Below, in pieces: positions 32,469-43,431 of a stretch of DNA of 64,000 nucleotides (its first letter is position 1; the number at the start of each line of letters is the position of its first letter). The DNA lies in contig JARFXM010000008.1 of assembly GCA_029532625.1 (NCBI GenBank), positions 62,001 through 126,000 on the forward strand, given 5' to 3'. This DNA is from Lomentospora prolificans. Lineage: Eukaryota > Ascomycota > Sordariomycetes > Microascales > Microascaceae. Below the pieces are notes generated by a model. That model had not been told where the DNA came from. It did not search any database and saw nothing but the letters and a program-made list of their open reading frames with translations. The position numbers were made by a program, and so were the translations under genes.

Positions 32469-34275
32469 ATGTTGTCTTCGAGAGGAACAGACTGGGCGAA
32501 GGTGGGATACCTCCATGGAAAGGATAACTCCTACGACCCCGTTCACAACCCGGATGGCACTGTCTACATGTTCAACTCGTTCAACGTAAGTTCAGCACAA
32601 CTAACGTTGATACAGACTTCTGTTCCATATATTTGCGCTGATATATAAGTTTGATTACTCAAGTGGTTGATTTATCATGATCTCGCCGTCTATATCAAAG
32701 AACAGGTACGTGGCCGAGGCTTGTGCGCATGCTACGACCCGTTAAACATTATCTGACGCCTAGAGTTTTTACCCTAGGTTGACGTCCATGAATGCCTACT
32801 TACCTACGGTGAGGGGTACACAGGCACGGTGGCACTTCGCACAGCCATGGCCAACCACTTGAATGTCTACTTCCAGCCGGCCCAGCCGATTGGCCCGGAA
32901 GAGATTACCTTTGCGGCGGGCGTAACCGATATGAACGAAGCTTGCGCCTTGGTAACCTGCAACCCAGGAGAGTCCATAATGCTCGGGCGGCCAAATTATA
33001 GTTCATTTTCAAAGGATCTAGTCATGAGAACGGGGTACGTAATACAATGCTCTTGGGGGCACCGGCTTTAAGAAGTGCTAAGTTTAGATCTACAGGGTGA
33101 AGTTGGAGTACGTTTCGTTTGGAGAAGTGGACCAATTCTCTCCTGCTTGTGTTGAGTTATTCGACGAGGCTTTCGAAACTGCCACTGCAAAGGGTGCAAT
33201 TATCAAGACCTTGTTGATCTGCAACCCGCATAACCCGCTAGGTAAGGAGCGCCCGCGGCGACTTAGGAATCGCATAGCTAAATGCTTGGCTAGGCCAGTG
33301 TTACACACGCGAGGCACTGGAAGGGCTTCTACGATTCTGTGCCTCCAAGAGTATTCATCTTATTAGTGACGAGATCTACGCGCTTTCGACGTATAACCAG
33401 GACAGCGAGGCGTCCGAGAGATTCACGTCGGTTCGGAGTATTGATCCTACCGGTATCATTGACCCACGTCAAGTCCACGTTCTTTACGGCATGTCCAAGG
33501 TAGAGGTTATACAGATAATTTTAATTCGCTATACTGGTGTCTGATTGGTAACGATACAGGATTACGGCGCCGCCGGGCTTCGCCTGGGATGTGTTATATC
33601 ACAGAACGAGGATTTCACAAAGGCAGTTAGAGCCACCTGGTAAGTAATAAAATTTGTATAGCAACTCCAGTCCGTTGTTACCAAGTCAGAAAACCCGTTT
33701 TGATACTTGTCGAAACAGCCGATTCTCTTCGCCTTCGCAGTTTTCCATGTTTATCGCCACAAAATTTCTTGAAAACCAGTCTTTTGTCAAGGAATTCCTA
33801 GCTACATCCCAACGGCGGCTCTACCAGAACCGTCTTCTGGTAGAAAAATTGTTGGACCAGGTGGGGATCGATTATCATAGACGCGGGTGTGTACTACTAT
33901 CCACTTTTGAGAAAGATTTAGTGTCGAAATTCGAGCCGTAGACTAACAACGCCATTAGAAATGCCGGGCTTTTCCTGTGGCTTGATCTAACTGCTCATCT
34001 GCCCCTTAGTGAGACGGGCGGTGACGGCTGGGCAGCTGAGAGGCTCCTCTCTGAGCGATTCACGAAAGCTGGGGTCGTGATAGACCCGGGTGTGATCTAC
34101 AGTGCTCCTCGGCCAGGAAGGTTCAGACTAGTGTTTACAGTTGACGAAGCCACTGCACGTGAGGGGATCCATAGGTCTGTCTATTTTCTTGACGTATTAC
34201 CCCTTGTATGCTTGATTCCAATGCTATATACTGATAATGCAATGTAGAATTGCGAATGTACTGTCAAAGGAATGA
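32469..34275 (+). CDS. ACC-synthase-like PLP aminotransferase (fold type I), 419 aa, nine exons
   Basis: Exons 32469-32585, 32664-32705, 32778-33034, 33096-33241, 33294-33499, 33560-33639, 33719-33886, 33959-34174 and 34248-34275 join in frame (1260 nt), all GT-AG. Fold-type I blocks are intact: NPDGTVY near the start, TYGEGYTGTVALR, CNPHNPLGQ, ISDEIYALS (Asp and Tyr for PLP), YGMSK with the Schiff-base Lys followed by DYGAAGLRLG, NAGLFLWLDL, and GRFRLVFT with the substrate-carboxylate Arg. Known ACC synthases make ACC from S-adenosylmethionine, and fungal relatives also do gamma-substitutions. The conserved ACC-synthase AEN motif reads SFN here, so the catalytic Glu is absent and the reaction may differ. 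Exons 2 and 9 (42 and 28 nt) are easily missed by gene finders. Confidence 0.85.
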
Positions 34276-35747
34276 CGGATATGGTGCGCCTAGGAACGAT
34301 TGTCACTGCCATCCGGTCCGGGTCGATCGAACTTATGCCGTCGGCTACACAATGAGCTGGGGGTATTATATGTTGGGACATACGGAGCAAATGACATATT
34401 ACTGGTGAAAGACCTGCAAAAGAATCAAGATGCCAATCTGTAGCAAAGCCAGGAGACAAGTGGTTTGAATACGATGTTGAGAGGAGAATATAGATAGTAC
34501 TATCTTACATCGCTCCATAGCTGACTGGCACAGTTGACATGTTGATCCCCACACCGCACTTAGGAAAACTTCAAGACGGTGAAATAATAATCCAACGACA
34601 CGGGGTCTCTCTAAGAATATTCTCGCTCCCAAACTCATCTTACATCAATATCGTCACTAGAACGGTCATACTATCACCGGATGCTTTCTTGTCGCATGGA
34701 TTGTACACGATGATTGAGCACGATAACTGGATGCAGGGACGAATGCTAATATTGGCGTCTCGGGTAAACCTAACTCGAATTAGCTAACTTAGAGACTCAG
34801 ACGTGTTATCTGAAAGCTCACTAATTAAGCTCATCATGGGCAGACATGCGAGAATTCAATGAAGAGATGGCAACTTCCATCAACCAGCTAAGAAATTGAC
34901 TTAACAATAGGAAACGAGTCTTGATGTGCTGTTACCCCCGGATCGTTGGGATGCAAGGCTCTAACTGGAGTTACGGCGAGTTTCTTGGTAATATTGTCAT
35001 GGAACTCCCACTGAGGTAACGGAGGGTGAAGGTGTAGTTTTGAACAGGATAATGATTACGAAGGAAGAGAACTGAGACGTCATGCGGTTAACACCGGGGG
35101 GAAATAGTAGCGCCTACTATTTCAGCCAGTCTGCCCTAGAATCGTATTATGGGTAAGGCGATAAGATCGTACAGTATTATTACTAGATCTCAGCATCGCT
35201 AACTCGCACTCACTTTCAGCCTGCCTCGCCGTCATTATCGTCCTCAACATCATCTTCATTGCAGTTGGTTACAAGGCAGGTTAGCCCAACCAAAGGAACC
35301 AATGCCAGCTGAGAAAACCGAGTTCATGGCATAGTTATATGGCGTTGGTATTACGAGAGTGCTGGCACTTTACCAGATGCCTGGGCCCGGACTAAAATCT
35401 AAGCGTGGCGTGTTTATTTATAGGTTCTGGAAATTGGGATCCATTTCTATCCCTGCGCGCCCGTTTCAATGAGTGGTCGAGAGACTCCGTGACACTGCGA
35501 GTGCAAAGGCTTGGCACGTTGCATTCGGCAGGACATCACGCCCATCTTACTCTGGGGGGGGGGCCCCCTTTTCTTCTTGGTGCTCTGTTGACCAGTTCTC
35601 CCATGCAGCCGACGTACGGTTTCCCTCCGTTTTGATGGTTGCAAAAGATTTCCGCCACCTTCATCTTTGCGTCGGCGATGGCGCCAGAATAACAAACCCA
35701 GACTTTCGCCGCTTCCTTTCGACTCCCCGTACCTTGTCGCCGACACC
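34276..35747. other. intergenic region
   Basis: About 1.5 kb with no supportable gene. Contains a G10C5 block at 35554-35568 close to the next gene's promoter. Several frames are open on both strands but have no family features. Confidence 0.55.
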
Positions 35748-36645
35748 ATGTCTTTAGCGACAGTGTTGTTTCACATTCTCTACCTCGCCACGCAGGTTCT
35801 GGCCCAAGACATCGCCAGTATCACCGACGAGCCGGTGTACCACTCTCAGCGTCCATGCGCACAGGACTGTTTCTACCTAGGGGCATTCCATGGACCGGAC
35901 GCGCTCGCCGGCTCCATTGGCTGCGACATAAAAACGATCAAAAATGACTGTTTCTGCCGAGCCGATCTGCAGCCCTCCGCCACCTCAGCCTTGAAAAAGT
36001 GCGTGCGGTCGCGTTGCGATTCGCCAGACGCCGACATCGAGACTGCCGTAGATCTCTACGGCAGCTACTGTACGAACAATGGCTACACCGGAAACAAGGC
36101 CCAGGCGGCTCCTACTCACGAGGCAACTACAACAGGTATAACCGACTCCTCGTCCCCGACTGCGACTGTGACCGTGACCGTCGTTCAGACAGTCACGGCC
36201 ACGGCGGCGGCGATGGCCGCGCAGACAAACCCACGCGAACTCGCCGGATTCCTGGCTATCGTGGTAGCTGCCCTTTTGCAGATCAAGGAGCGCTGACAGC
36301 TGGTACTTCTTTTGCCCAGGCACTACCGCGAGCGATGCTTCTACCATTACGAGCGGCGCTATCGATGACGATTCAGACATGAACTCGGGCGGGAAGAGCG
36401 ATGCTGGGGCTAGTGATAGTACCCGGAGTGGTGGGGATGGGGGCGGCGAAGGATCAAATCTTGATGTCGGGGAGATAGTAGGAATTGTTGTTGGTATCCT
36501 TGGTTTCTTTGCGACCGTCGCAGGAGTCTGGTTTTCCTACAAAGCGCTCAAGGCAAAGAAGAAGGAAGAAGTGATCACCGTGGCTCCTGTGGCCCCTATG
36601 CCCCATGTTGTTACGAGCAAAACGAATTGGAACGGCTATTATTAG
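35748..36645 (+). CDS. secreted CFEM-like eight-cysteine protein with membrane anchor
   Basis: Residues 1-20 form a signal peptide (MSLATVLFHILYLATQVLAQ). Eight cysteines follow in a CFEM-like order (PCAQDC, GC, DCFC, KKC, SRC, YC), a domain found in fungal surface and haem-related proteins. My preferred model has exons 35748-36135 and 36320-36645 (237 aa): a Ser/Thr/Asp/Gly-rich stalk, then one membrane helix (VGEIVGIVVGILGFFATVAG) and a Lys-rich cytosolic tail ending NWNGYY. If the 184-nt intron is retained, the frame instead runs through a Thr/Val-rich stretch to a hydrophobic tail and stops at 36296 (182 aa), resembling a GPI-type end. Which form is real cannot be settled from sequence. 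Confidence 0.7.
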
Positions 36646-37736
36646 ATAAAACATTATCGCGGCCCGATGGACGCGGTGGTTGAGTGCAAGTCTCCGCGGT
36701 AGATACCCAGGAAGAGGTTGGTTTTTGGCACACGAGCCCGTGAAACCGATGAGTAACAACATCGGCGAGACAGAAATATTAATACCACAATTACGGAGTA
36801 CAGGTCGAGAATTATGCCAACTCTGAGTATAGATGACTCTCTGTCAACCCTGAACTATTAACGTAGTTCCCCTCCGCTCGTGCTCAATGAGGTTGCTAGA
36901 AAAAAATATCTGGTGGCCTCAGCAGAGAATGGCGACGGATAAGCCTCCAAATTCAACGAACCGTGAAAGGTTTGGCCCACCCAAAGCCATTCTTACAGAA
37001 CAGATCTAGCCCACACGACGGTATGCATATGCTGCTAGCGTATATCAAAAGACGCCGTTGGAATAATCGGGAGAGAGCTTGCGAAAGACGTCAAGATGGT
37101 AAAGGCAGTTGAAAAGGGAGGTCCGGCTAGAATTAGGCATTAAAAACACTTAAGGGAGATGATAATACAAATATGGTATTAGATCCTACGTAACTTTATT
37201 ACTATTGAAGAGTCGGAACGGCTCGCAGTGTCGGTCGAAGACTGCAGGTTCAGCAGGTGGTGAGCGATGAGGCCGGTGGATGCCCGACTTGGATGCATGG
37301 CTCATGGCAGTTTTCCTCTCGTCCAAGAATGGGGTCAATATCCATGCCTAAGCACTATCGTACTAGCGTTCTTGCAAAAGGATCACCCCGGGGCGAGAAG
37401 ACAACTGTCATGTCTCTTTTACAGCTCCTGAAAAAAGGGATTGAATTGTAAAAGCGACGCGTGAACGCCTAGATAACGGAACACCGCTAACAGAGAATAA
37501 AAATTAACACATCAAGCCCTTCAGCCCTTCCCCCCTTCCTCCCTTTCCCCAAAGGGCCGGGATTTGATTCCTTCTCACGTCTCCCTGGTTCGAAAAGCAT
37601 ACCCGCATCGCTGAAACGTGGGGCGTATTTTTTCATGACTATCCCGGCGATATTAGCTCCCGTTAGCGTCTACTAATATCTGACAGCATAGCTCAGCTTC
37701 GTTTCTAAGGAATGAAGTCCATCTCACCTGGGCAAC
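36646..37736. other. intergenic region
   Basis: About 1.1 kb. No supportable gene on either strand; only short frames. The right end is the 3' flank of the cysteine-rich peptide gene and contains a pyrimidine-rich CCCTTCCCCCCTTCCTCCC stretch near 37522-37545. Confidence 0.55.
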
Positions 37737-38003
37737 TTATTTCTTGCAGCAGCACCTCTTCCGGTTCAGCCAGTCGCACTTCTCCATAGTCTTGAACCTA
37801 TAGCCGAGTACGCGACAGAACTGCTCGCACTTGCCGGCATAGCCCCAGCTGCAGTCGCTGGTAGCCATGCACTTGTTAGCGCGGTCCTCGAGGACGGCAC
37901 GGGTGTCGAGTTGGGGATTGGCCGAGGTGGGCGGTTGGGCGGCCGGGGAGGCGAGAACGCCGGCGGCGAGGGTGGCGACGAAGAGGAGGCCGGAGAGCTT
38001 CAT
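37737..38003 (-). CDS. secreted eight-cysteine CS-alpha-beta (defensin-like) peptide precursor, 88 aa
   Basis: Residues 1-18 are a clear signal peptide (MKLSGLLFVATLAAGVLA). A proline/alanine-rich pro-region of about 25 residues follows, then a compact cysteine-rich domain. Cysteines are at 45, 51, 59, 63, 76, 84, 85 and 86. The C-X3-C pair (59/63) and C-X-C pair (84/86) are the signature of the cysteine-stabilised alpha-beta fold shared by defensins and related peptides. The mature part is basic (KK end, several Lys/Arg). Secreted; likely antimicrobial or signalling (inference). The cysteine triplet at the end and the extra pair make it an unusual member. Single exon. A TATAAA box stands about 150 bp upstream. 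Confidence 0.82.
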   Translation of the reverse strand: MKLSGLLFVATLAAGVLASPAAQPPTSANPQLDTRAVLEDRANKCMATSDCSWGYAGKCEQFCRVLGYRFKTMEKCDWLNRKRCCCKK

Positions 38004-40235
38004 TGTTGCAAGAGAAAGGAGGGGATTATTTTTGTCTAAAATGAGTGTAGTGGGTTGGCGAGCGGGTTGGGTAAAGACTGGACGTCAGCAGATGCGAACT
38101 GGCGATGGAAAGGAACTGGACTCTCCACGGAGGAGAGGGCCCAGAGGCCTTTATATCTCAGAGCTCGAATTTTCGCCTGGGGTTCATGGCTTCGTGAGCC
38201 AATCCTCGCCTTGCTGGGTGCGTGATTCTACGCTGACTATGTTGAGGAGCATGATGCGTACCAGGCAGATCCTCATCCCCGAGATGCAAATCTCGCGTTC
38301 GTTGCCGTGAGTAGAATCCCCCTGCGTACTGCGTACGTGTAAGTTGTCGAGCGCAATCCAATCTTACCTCCTGGTTCCAGAACAGAAAACGGGTGACCCT
38401 CTTCCCTCCTAGAGCCGTGTGTGAAGGGAATTGCAAGGGTAGAGCACCTTTAATTGGACCTGCACACTGACTCTAATTTTGCACTTCCATTTGGGTATAC
38501 CAGGCTCCACCTTTAGAACCATCTCATTCGCCGCTAAGCGAGAATCGACCCAAAACGCCTCCTTGGCGCTGCGTACAAATAAAAGTAGTGATTGGGTGCA
38601 GACCCTGTTTCGGAACATAACGGTAGGGCTAGCCTGAGTTCTGGGTCGGGGATCTGCTGTTGACGGGTGTTGATTTCCTTGGTGTGCCATGCCGCTCCTG
38701 GCAGGTAGGAAGCTGGAGGCTGTCGGATCGGTGGAATGGGCGGTCCGTCTCACGCGTGATGTCGACCGGCTCCGGGGTTGGATATTAGCTTAAGACGTAG
38801 GCTTACGTTGATGATCAGTGATCGAATGCTCGAGTCTCTTCAAGCCCGGTTCGCGTGATCCCTGCTAGCTTGCCTTGGACTGGGACAATTGGCAATACAC
38901 TCGTTCAGATGTATGTATATCAATTGCCGCCGCATTTTTGTAATATGAGTCCAGACATGGACGAGGATTGTCCTCTGCCAGGTCATGTTCGAACAGAGTA
39001 ATCTTGTAAGTATGTGACCCACCAGTGCAAGGCATAGGAGCCACAAGGCCAGCAGCGGTGGGGGCTTAACCAGATGCTTCTCCCCGATAAGGCGAGGAAT
39101 GAGGCGTGTGATGCGACATGCTGTTTGCGGATCTAAGATTCGGCTCTCGGTATGAAGGCGTAGGGCAAGCTCGGATATCTAATCTTGTGATCTTGTAGTA
39201 TTCTCTGCGGCATCTGGAGCTTGGGGCGGGCGGCAATTTCGGGACAAGTTGAGCCGAATGACTGCAAGGGGGAGCCCACGCAGATTGGCACGCTTGGCAA
39301 GTCCCGTCGTGCTCGGCCCGCGGGCCTGGCTGGAAGCAGCTCTCTGGGGATCACCAATGCCCGCCCCACCCCGCGCCAGGTTCTCGGTACTGTTTGAGAA
39401 GGCGGGTCCTGTTTGAGAGGGCGGAGCCTCAGTGTGGACTTCGGGGTCTTTGGCGAATGATAGAGTAAGCGTCGAAATAACCGGAAAGGGGCGCGAGAGA
39501 CTTTGCTCGTCTTCGAATTCCTTCACCTATCCGTCATCCGGACCCACACCCCCCATCCTCGAGCCCGAGCAGCAGAGGTAAGCCTCCTTGCTCATGCCGC
39601 CGCCACCAGCAAGAACAGCGAAGTGAAGATCGTGGGTGTGACTTTGCCAATGAACGACATCGGCACTTCAAGATTTCCGGTCCGGACCCAAGGCCTATCC
39701 GTTCTCCCGAGAATCCCACCACTCTTCAAACCTATTACGTGAGTAATTCCTGCCACGTGCTTGGGGTCTCAACTGTCGCGCTTGACGTCCTGAATAGACT
39801 AGTTCGAGGCCCGGAACCCTTCCGAGTGCGAAGTGGACGCGAGCGCCTCTGCGGATATCGACTAACAGGACTTCTGGCTTTGGCAGGACGTACCTGCATC
39901 TTCGTGTGCGTTATGGTTGGTGTGCGTTATGGCAATTTGTTGAAAGATCAGCTCTAACTACCGAGGCAGGCCTAGAGGGGGCCTCGAGGCAGCCTGGTAA
40001 TATCAAATCAAGTATAAGAATCAAACTTTTGCCTCCTCTTCCCAAGGTCTTGTCGTGTCACTTACTGCAGTGCGTCCAACGAAGTCCACGTCCACCGAGT
40101 CATCGTCCATCTTGGACAAGAAAAAAAAAAGGAAAAAAAGGCCAACGACATAATATCCCTCTGTAGGTACAGATTCACATCGCACGTTCAGTGATCAACG
40201 TCGCGCTAATAACGCCGCCCAAAAAGCCCTCTACG
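38004..40235. other. long intergenic region
   Basis: About 2.2 kb between two divergently transcribed secreted-protein genes. Frames at 38409-38753, 39179-39526 and 39503-39742 are open but have no family feature and overlap each other on opposite strands. An A-rich run (GAAAAAAAAAAGGAAAAAAAG) lies at 40119-40139, just upstream of the next gene. No gene called. Confidence 0.55.
38150..38155 (-). promoter_or_regulatory. TATA box of the cysteine-rich peptide gene
   Basis: On the minus strand the sequence reads GAGATATAAAGGCC, with TATAAA at 38155-38150, about 147 bp before the ATG at 38003. The consensus match and the distance fit a fungal core promoter. Confidence 0.5.
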
Positions 40236-40805
40236 ATGCAGCTCTCGATCTTCCTGACCCTTATCACCACCACGCAGGTCGCGCTCGCCTGGCGAGTCCA
40301 CTTCTGGAACCACGAGACGCCTTGCTCCTCCTCCAGCTGCGGCGGCCACTCCACCAAGGCAGGCCCCGGCTACCCAGGTTCCGCCTGCCACCAGCTCTGG
40401 GAAGGTCATCAGGGCGCGAACCTTAACAACAAGGTCTCCCAGATCTCCTACTACCCTAACAACCCCGCGTTGGGCACGGGCTGCTGCCTCGAGGTCTACG
40501 ACGGCGCGGGATGCAAGAACCGCCTGCATACTTGGTGCAACGGGTGGACGCACGGCAACCTCGTCAAGAGCCTCAGTAACAAGATTACCTCCTACCGGAC
40601 CACCTGCCGGTACAGGACGCTGCCGATGCTGGCTAGGCGCGAGCTCGGCGGGGAGGAAGAGTTTGAAGGCGGTTGGTGGAACGAGACGGAGTCGACTGAC
40701 GAGTTTTTCGATGAGTCAGACGTGGCCGAGGAGGAAATCGATGGCTTGTTCGATGTGTTGCTAGCGAATGCCGCCGCGGAGCCTGATAGCGGCTTTGTCG
40801 AGTAA
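40236..40805 (+). CDS. small secreted cysteine-rich protein with acidic C-terminus, 189 aa
   Basis: Starts with a signal peptide (MQLSIFLTLITTTQVALA). The mature part contains cysteines in CSSSSC, SACHQ, GCCLEVYDGAGC, HTWC and TTC. The arrangement LNNKVSQISYYP, then CCLEVYDGAGC, then LSNKITSYRTTC resembles the repeated N-D-K-I-S-S-I / C-x-x-x-Y pattern of beta-gamma-crystallin-like folds found in some fungal secreted proteins (inference; no alignment run). After a possible dibasic ARRE site, the last 50 residues are strongly acidic (Glu/Asp-rich, with WWNETESTDEFFDES). The start is the second in-frame candidate; the longer frame begins with GTG. Single exon, effector-like in size. Function unknown. 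Confidence 0.75.
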   Translation: MQLSIFLTLITTTQVALAWRVHFWNHETPCSSSSCGGHSTKAGPGYPGSACHQLWEGHQGANLNNKVSQISYYPNNPALGTGCCLEVYDGAGCKNRLHTWCNGWTHGNLVKSLSNKITSYRTTCRYRTLPMLARRELGGEEEFEGGWWNETESTDEFFDESDVAEEEIDGLFDVLLANAAAEPDSGFVE

Positions 40806-43431
40806 TAACTTGGATCTCAGCTCTCGACTCTCAAGTGTGAATTATTGTTTGCGAGGAACGTGGAAGGGGCAATGTGGAGAATTATACCGGTATTATTATT
40901 AGAGCGGTCATAGATCTGCGAGGAAACGTTCCTCGAGGACTCGACGTTTAATATTTAATTAAAGGTCCTTTCAGTTAAAGGAGGTTAATTTAGAATATTA
41001 CCGTGTCTTTCAACTTCTCTACCCTGTCAAATCCTCACACCATGCCGGCGCCCTTTTTCTGCCCTTGCGGAGACACTGCTAGACGTGGAAAGCTGGCTTG
41101 GTGAGTGCTCGAACAGGCCCAAATTATGCTCGTCGCTGGCCAGCGTAAAAAGCATCTCCTTCCATCTCGCCACCTCGAGATTTCAATATCCAGTCGTGCC
41201 ACATGTTGTTCGGGCCCAGTCAGGCTTTGCAAAAATAAATGTACCAAAACTGGTAACTATCTTATCGCGGTGGTGTTTCCAAGAGCGCATCCTCGCGCCC
41301 CGTCTCCTGGCAGCGGGTCTGGTTTCATGCCTGGAGCTCAAGTGCTCGAAAACGACTCGCCACGAAATAATTCCGCCGCGCAGGTTTGTTAACCCTCGGT
41401 TCCCATTTTGAGGGGCGATCAATCCAGATCCAAACTATTGGAATGAGTAACCTACGCGTGGAAAGGAACTAGTTCAGATTGGAGCAATAATTGTTGTTCA
41501 GTCTCCTACGGTTTCCGGGACGTTTCAACGGGTTGGATTCGCGTTGTGTGACCGGCTTTGGGAAGACCTTCCAATCTGCGAATTTGCCATTGTTTAATGT
41601 TTCGAGCAAGAGAGAAAAGAAGCAGGGACGAAAGAGTGTGTAAATAAATATATATATAAAAAAATAAAAATGAAAATAAAAGTAAAAATATAAATACAAA
41701 AATAAGACGCGGACAAAAAAGACCCAAAAAAAAGACATACAACACCGGGGATTCGCTGGTCGTCACCGACCCAACTACTAGTCCGGCGCTTCGCAGCTTG
41801 TGTACAGGGGAGCGGACGGGACCCTCAATTCTCTGCGAGCTATGGTCGTATGTACCAGTCGACTAGAGTTAATTGTCCTATAAGGGAAGACACATGGAGC
41901 AGTCTGGCGCATCACAGATATCAATCACGCATGAATCCTTTCAAGCCTATGTTAGACACCTCAGACACAGAACGATCTTGGACGCATGAATCGACACAAC
42001 TGCTTCAACTTCATGACTTGTGTTCTATGGACACCTTAGCCTCCATAAAACCGACTTTTAACTCTGGGTATAAATTTAAAGGTAAAATTGCAGATATCAC
42101 GACGAGTATTTCCACCAGGTAGGTGTGCGCGACAGCCGCGTTTTCTTCATCCAAGGTCTTATATCCGACGATCTCTTGGTTATCATGTGTCATCCATTGT
42201 ATACGATTCTGCCAAGAAGAATGCCGCTTAGCCCCAGAACAGCCACGACAATCAGTCACGAGGCACATGGCTGTTGGTTCAAGATGGAAATATTCGTGGT
42301 TATTACTAGTTCAAAATGACAAATTCCATGATTGTGTACGTTCATGCCTTTTCGTGAACTCTTATCTTGGGACAGCCAGGGACAGCGCGTGGGCAACTGG
42401 GATATCGTGTGAATGAGAGGTTGGTATGATCTGATCTCATGACACTTCCGATTAAAAAATAAGAAACCCGAATTATGGGGGTCCCATCTTTCGGAGATGC
42501 CGTACTCATCACGATTGCTTGGCCCACAAGGCCGGCTGTTGGTAGTTGAAACCAATCACCAAATCCGTTCTCGGATGTAATACCTACAACGGGTCCACAA
42601 CCGGGTCGTCGGTGAGACACGGAAGCCCCGACTCCGTGACTCTGGCCAACACCCGACGGCAAAAGTCCCCTACTTCTAGCATTGGATAAAACTACAATCT
42701 CGTGCTACCCACGTTCGTCCACGCACGCAAGAAGAAATGGCCGCTCTGTTTCTAAGTGTTCCCGTCCGGTGTCTATAAAACTCGTTGCTTCAATATGGAG
42801 GCGATATGAACAAATTCCAGACCACTATTATACACGAATTAAAGCTTGGGTTCGTGAAGGTACCCAAAATTAGGCGTCAACTGGTATTTTCGTCCCACAG
42901 ATAAAGGGGTCCGCCAGACAGTGCCCACCATCTCCTGTCCTTTGTCCAGGGAGTCAGCTAACCGCTGTCAGTTGTCCAGTACATTCTTCTTGCCGCTTAG
43001 TCTACAACCATATCGAGCCTCTTAGCCAACTCTATACGGAAGAGCCGAGCAGGTCACCGCCACGCACTTCTCAACAGTTTAGGCACAGAGGAGACCAGCT
43101 TTTCTGGGTTGTCTTGACCTTTCGAATGAGGTACAGCCTACTGTGATATACCATCTTTGCACGAGGGGGGCACTTCGAGGAAGCCGTCTGCCAAAAGTAG
43201 AGTTCCATGTAGATGTGGTGAGCATTGTAGAAGGGATTATTCAACGGAAATCGAACCCGTAGGCTTATTTCATAAATATATATATATATATATGTGGAAA
43301 TAGAGGGAGGAGAGAGAGTACAGGATGTTGGCCAGGACACTATCAGTAACAAATCTCCTAGTCCTAATCATGGCTAAGATAGACCCTTCTTTTCCCACCT
43401 CCTTCCAAGACGGGGATACTACCGCCAGGTT
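40806..43431. other. long gene-poor region with AT-rich simple repeats
   Basis: About 2.6 kb without a supportable gene. 41640-41710 is an A/T-rich low-complexity stretch (ATATATAT, TAAAAATG, TAAAAGT patterns) whose reading gives a Phe/Tyr-only frame that is not a gene. An (AT)n microsatellite follows at 43275-43293. A few short frames (for example 41850-42122) are unconvincing. Confidence 0.6.
43275..43293. repeat. (AT)n microsatellite
   Basis: About nine perfect AT units in a row within a gene-poor stretch. Seen directly. Confidence 0.85.

Noticed and set aside
41469..41766. Minus-strand frames made of Phe/Tyr/Leu/Ile
   Set aside because: Translation of an A/T simple-sequence stretch (41640-41710); no real coding signal.
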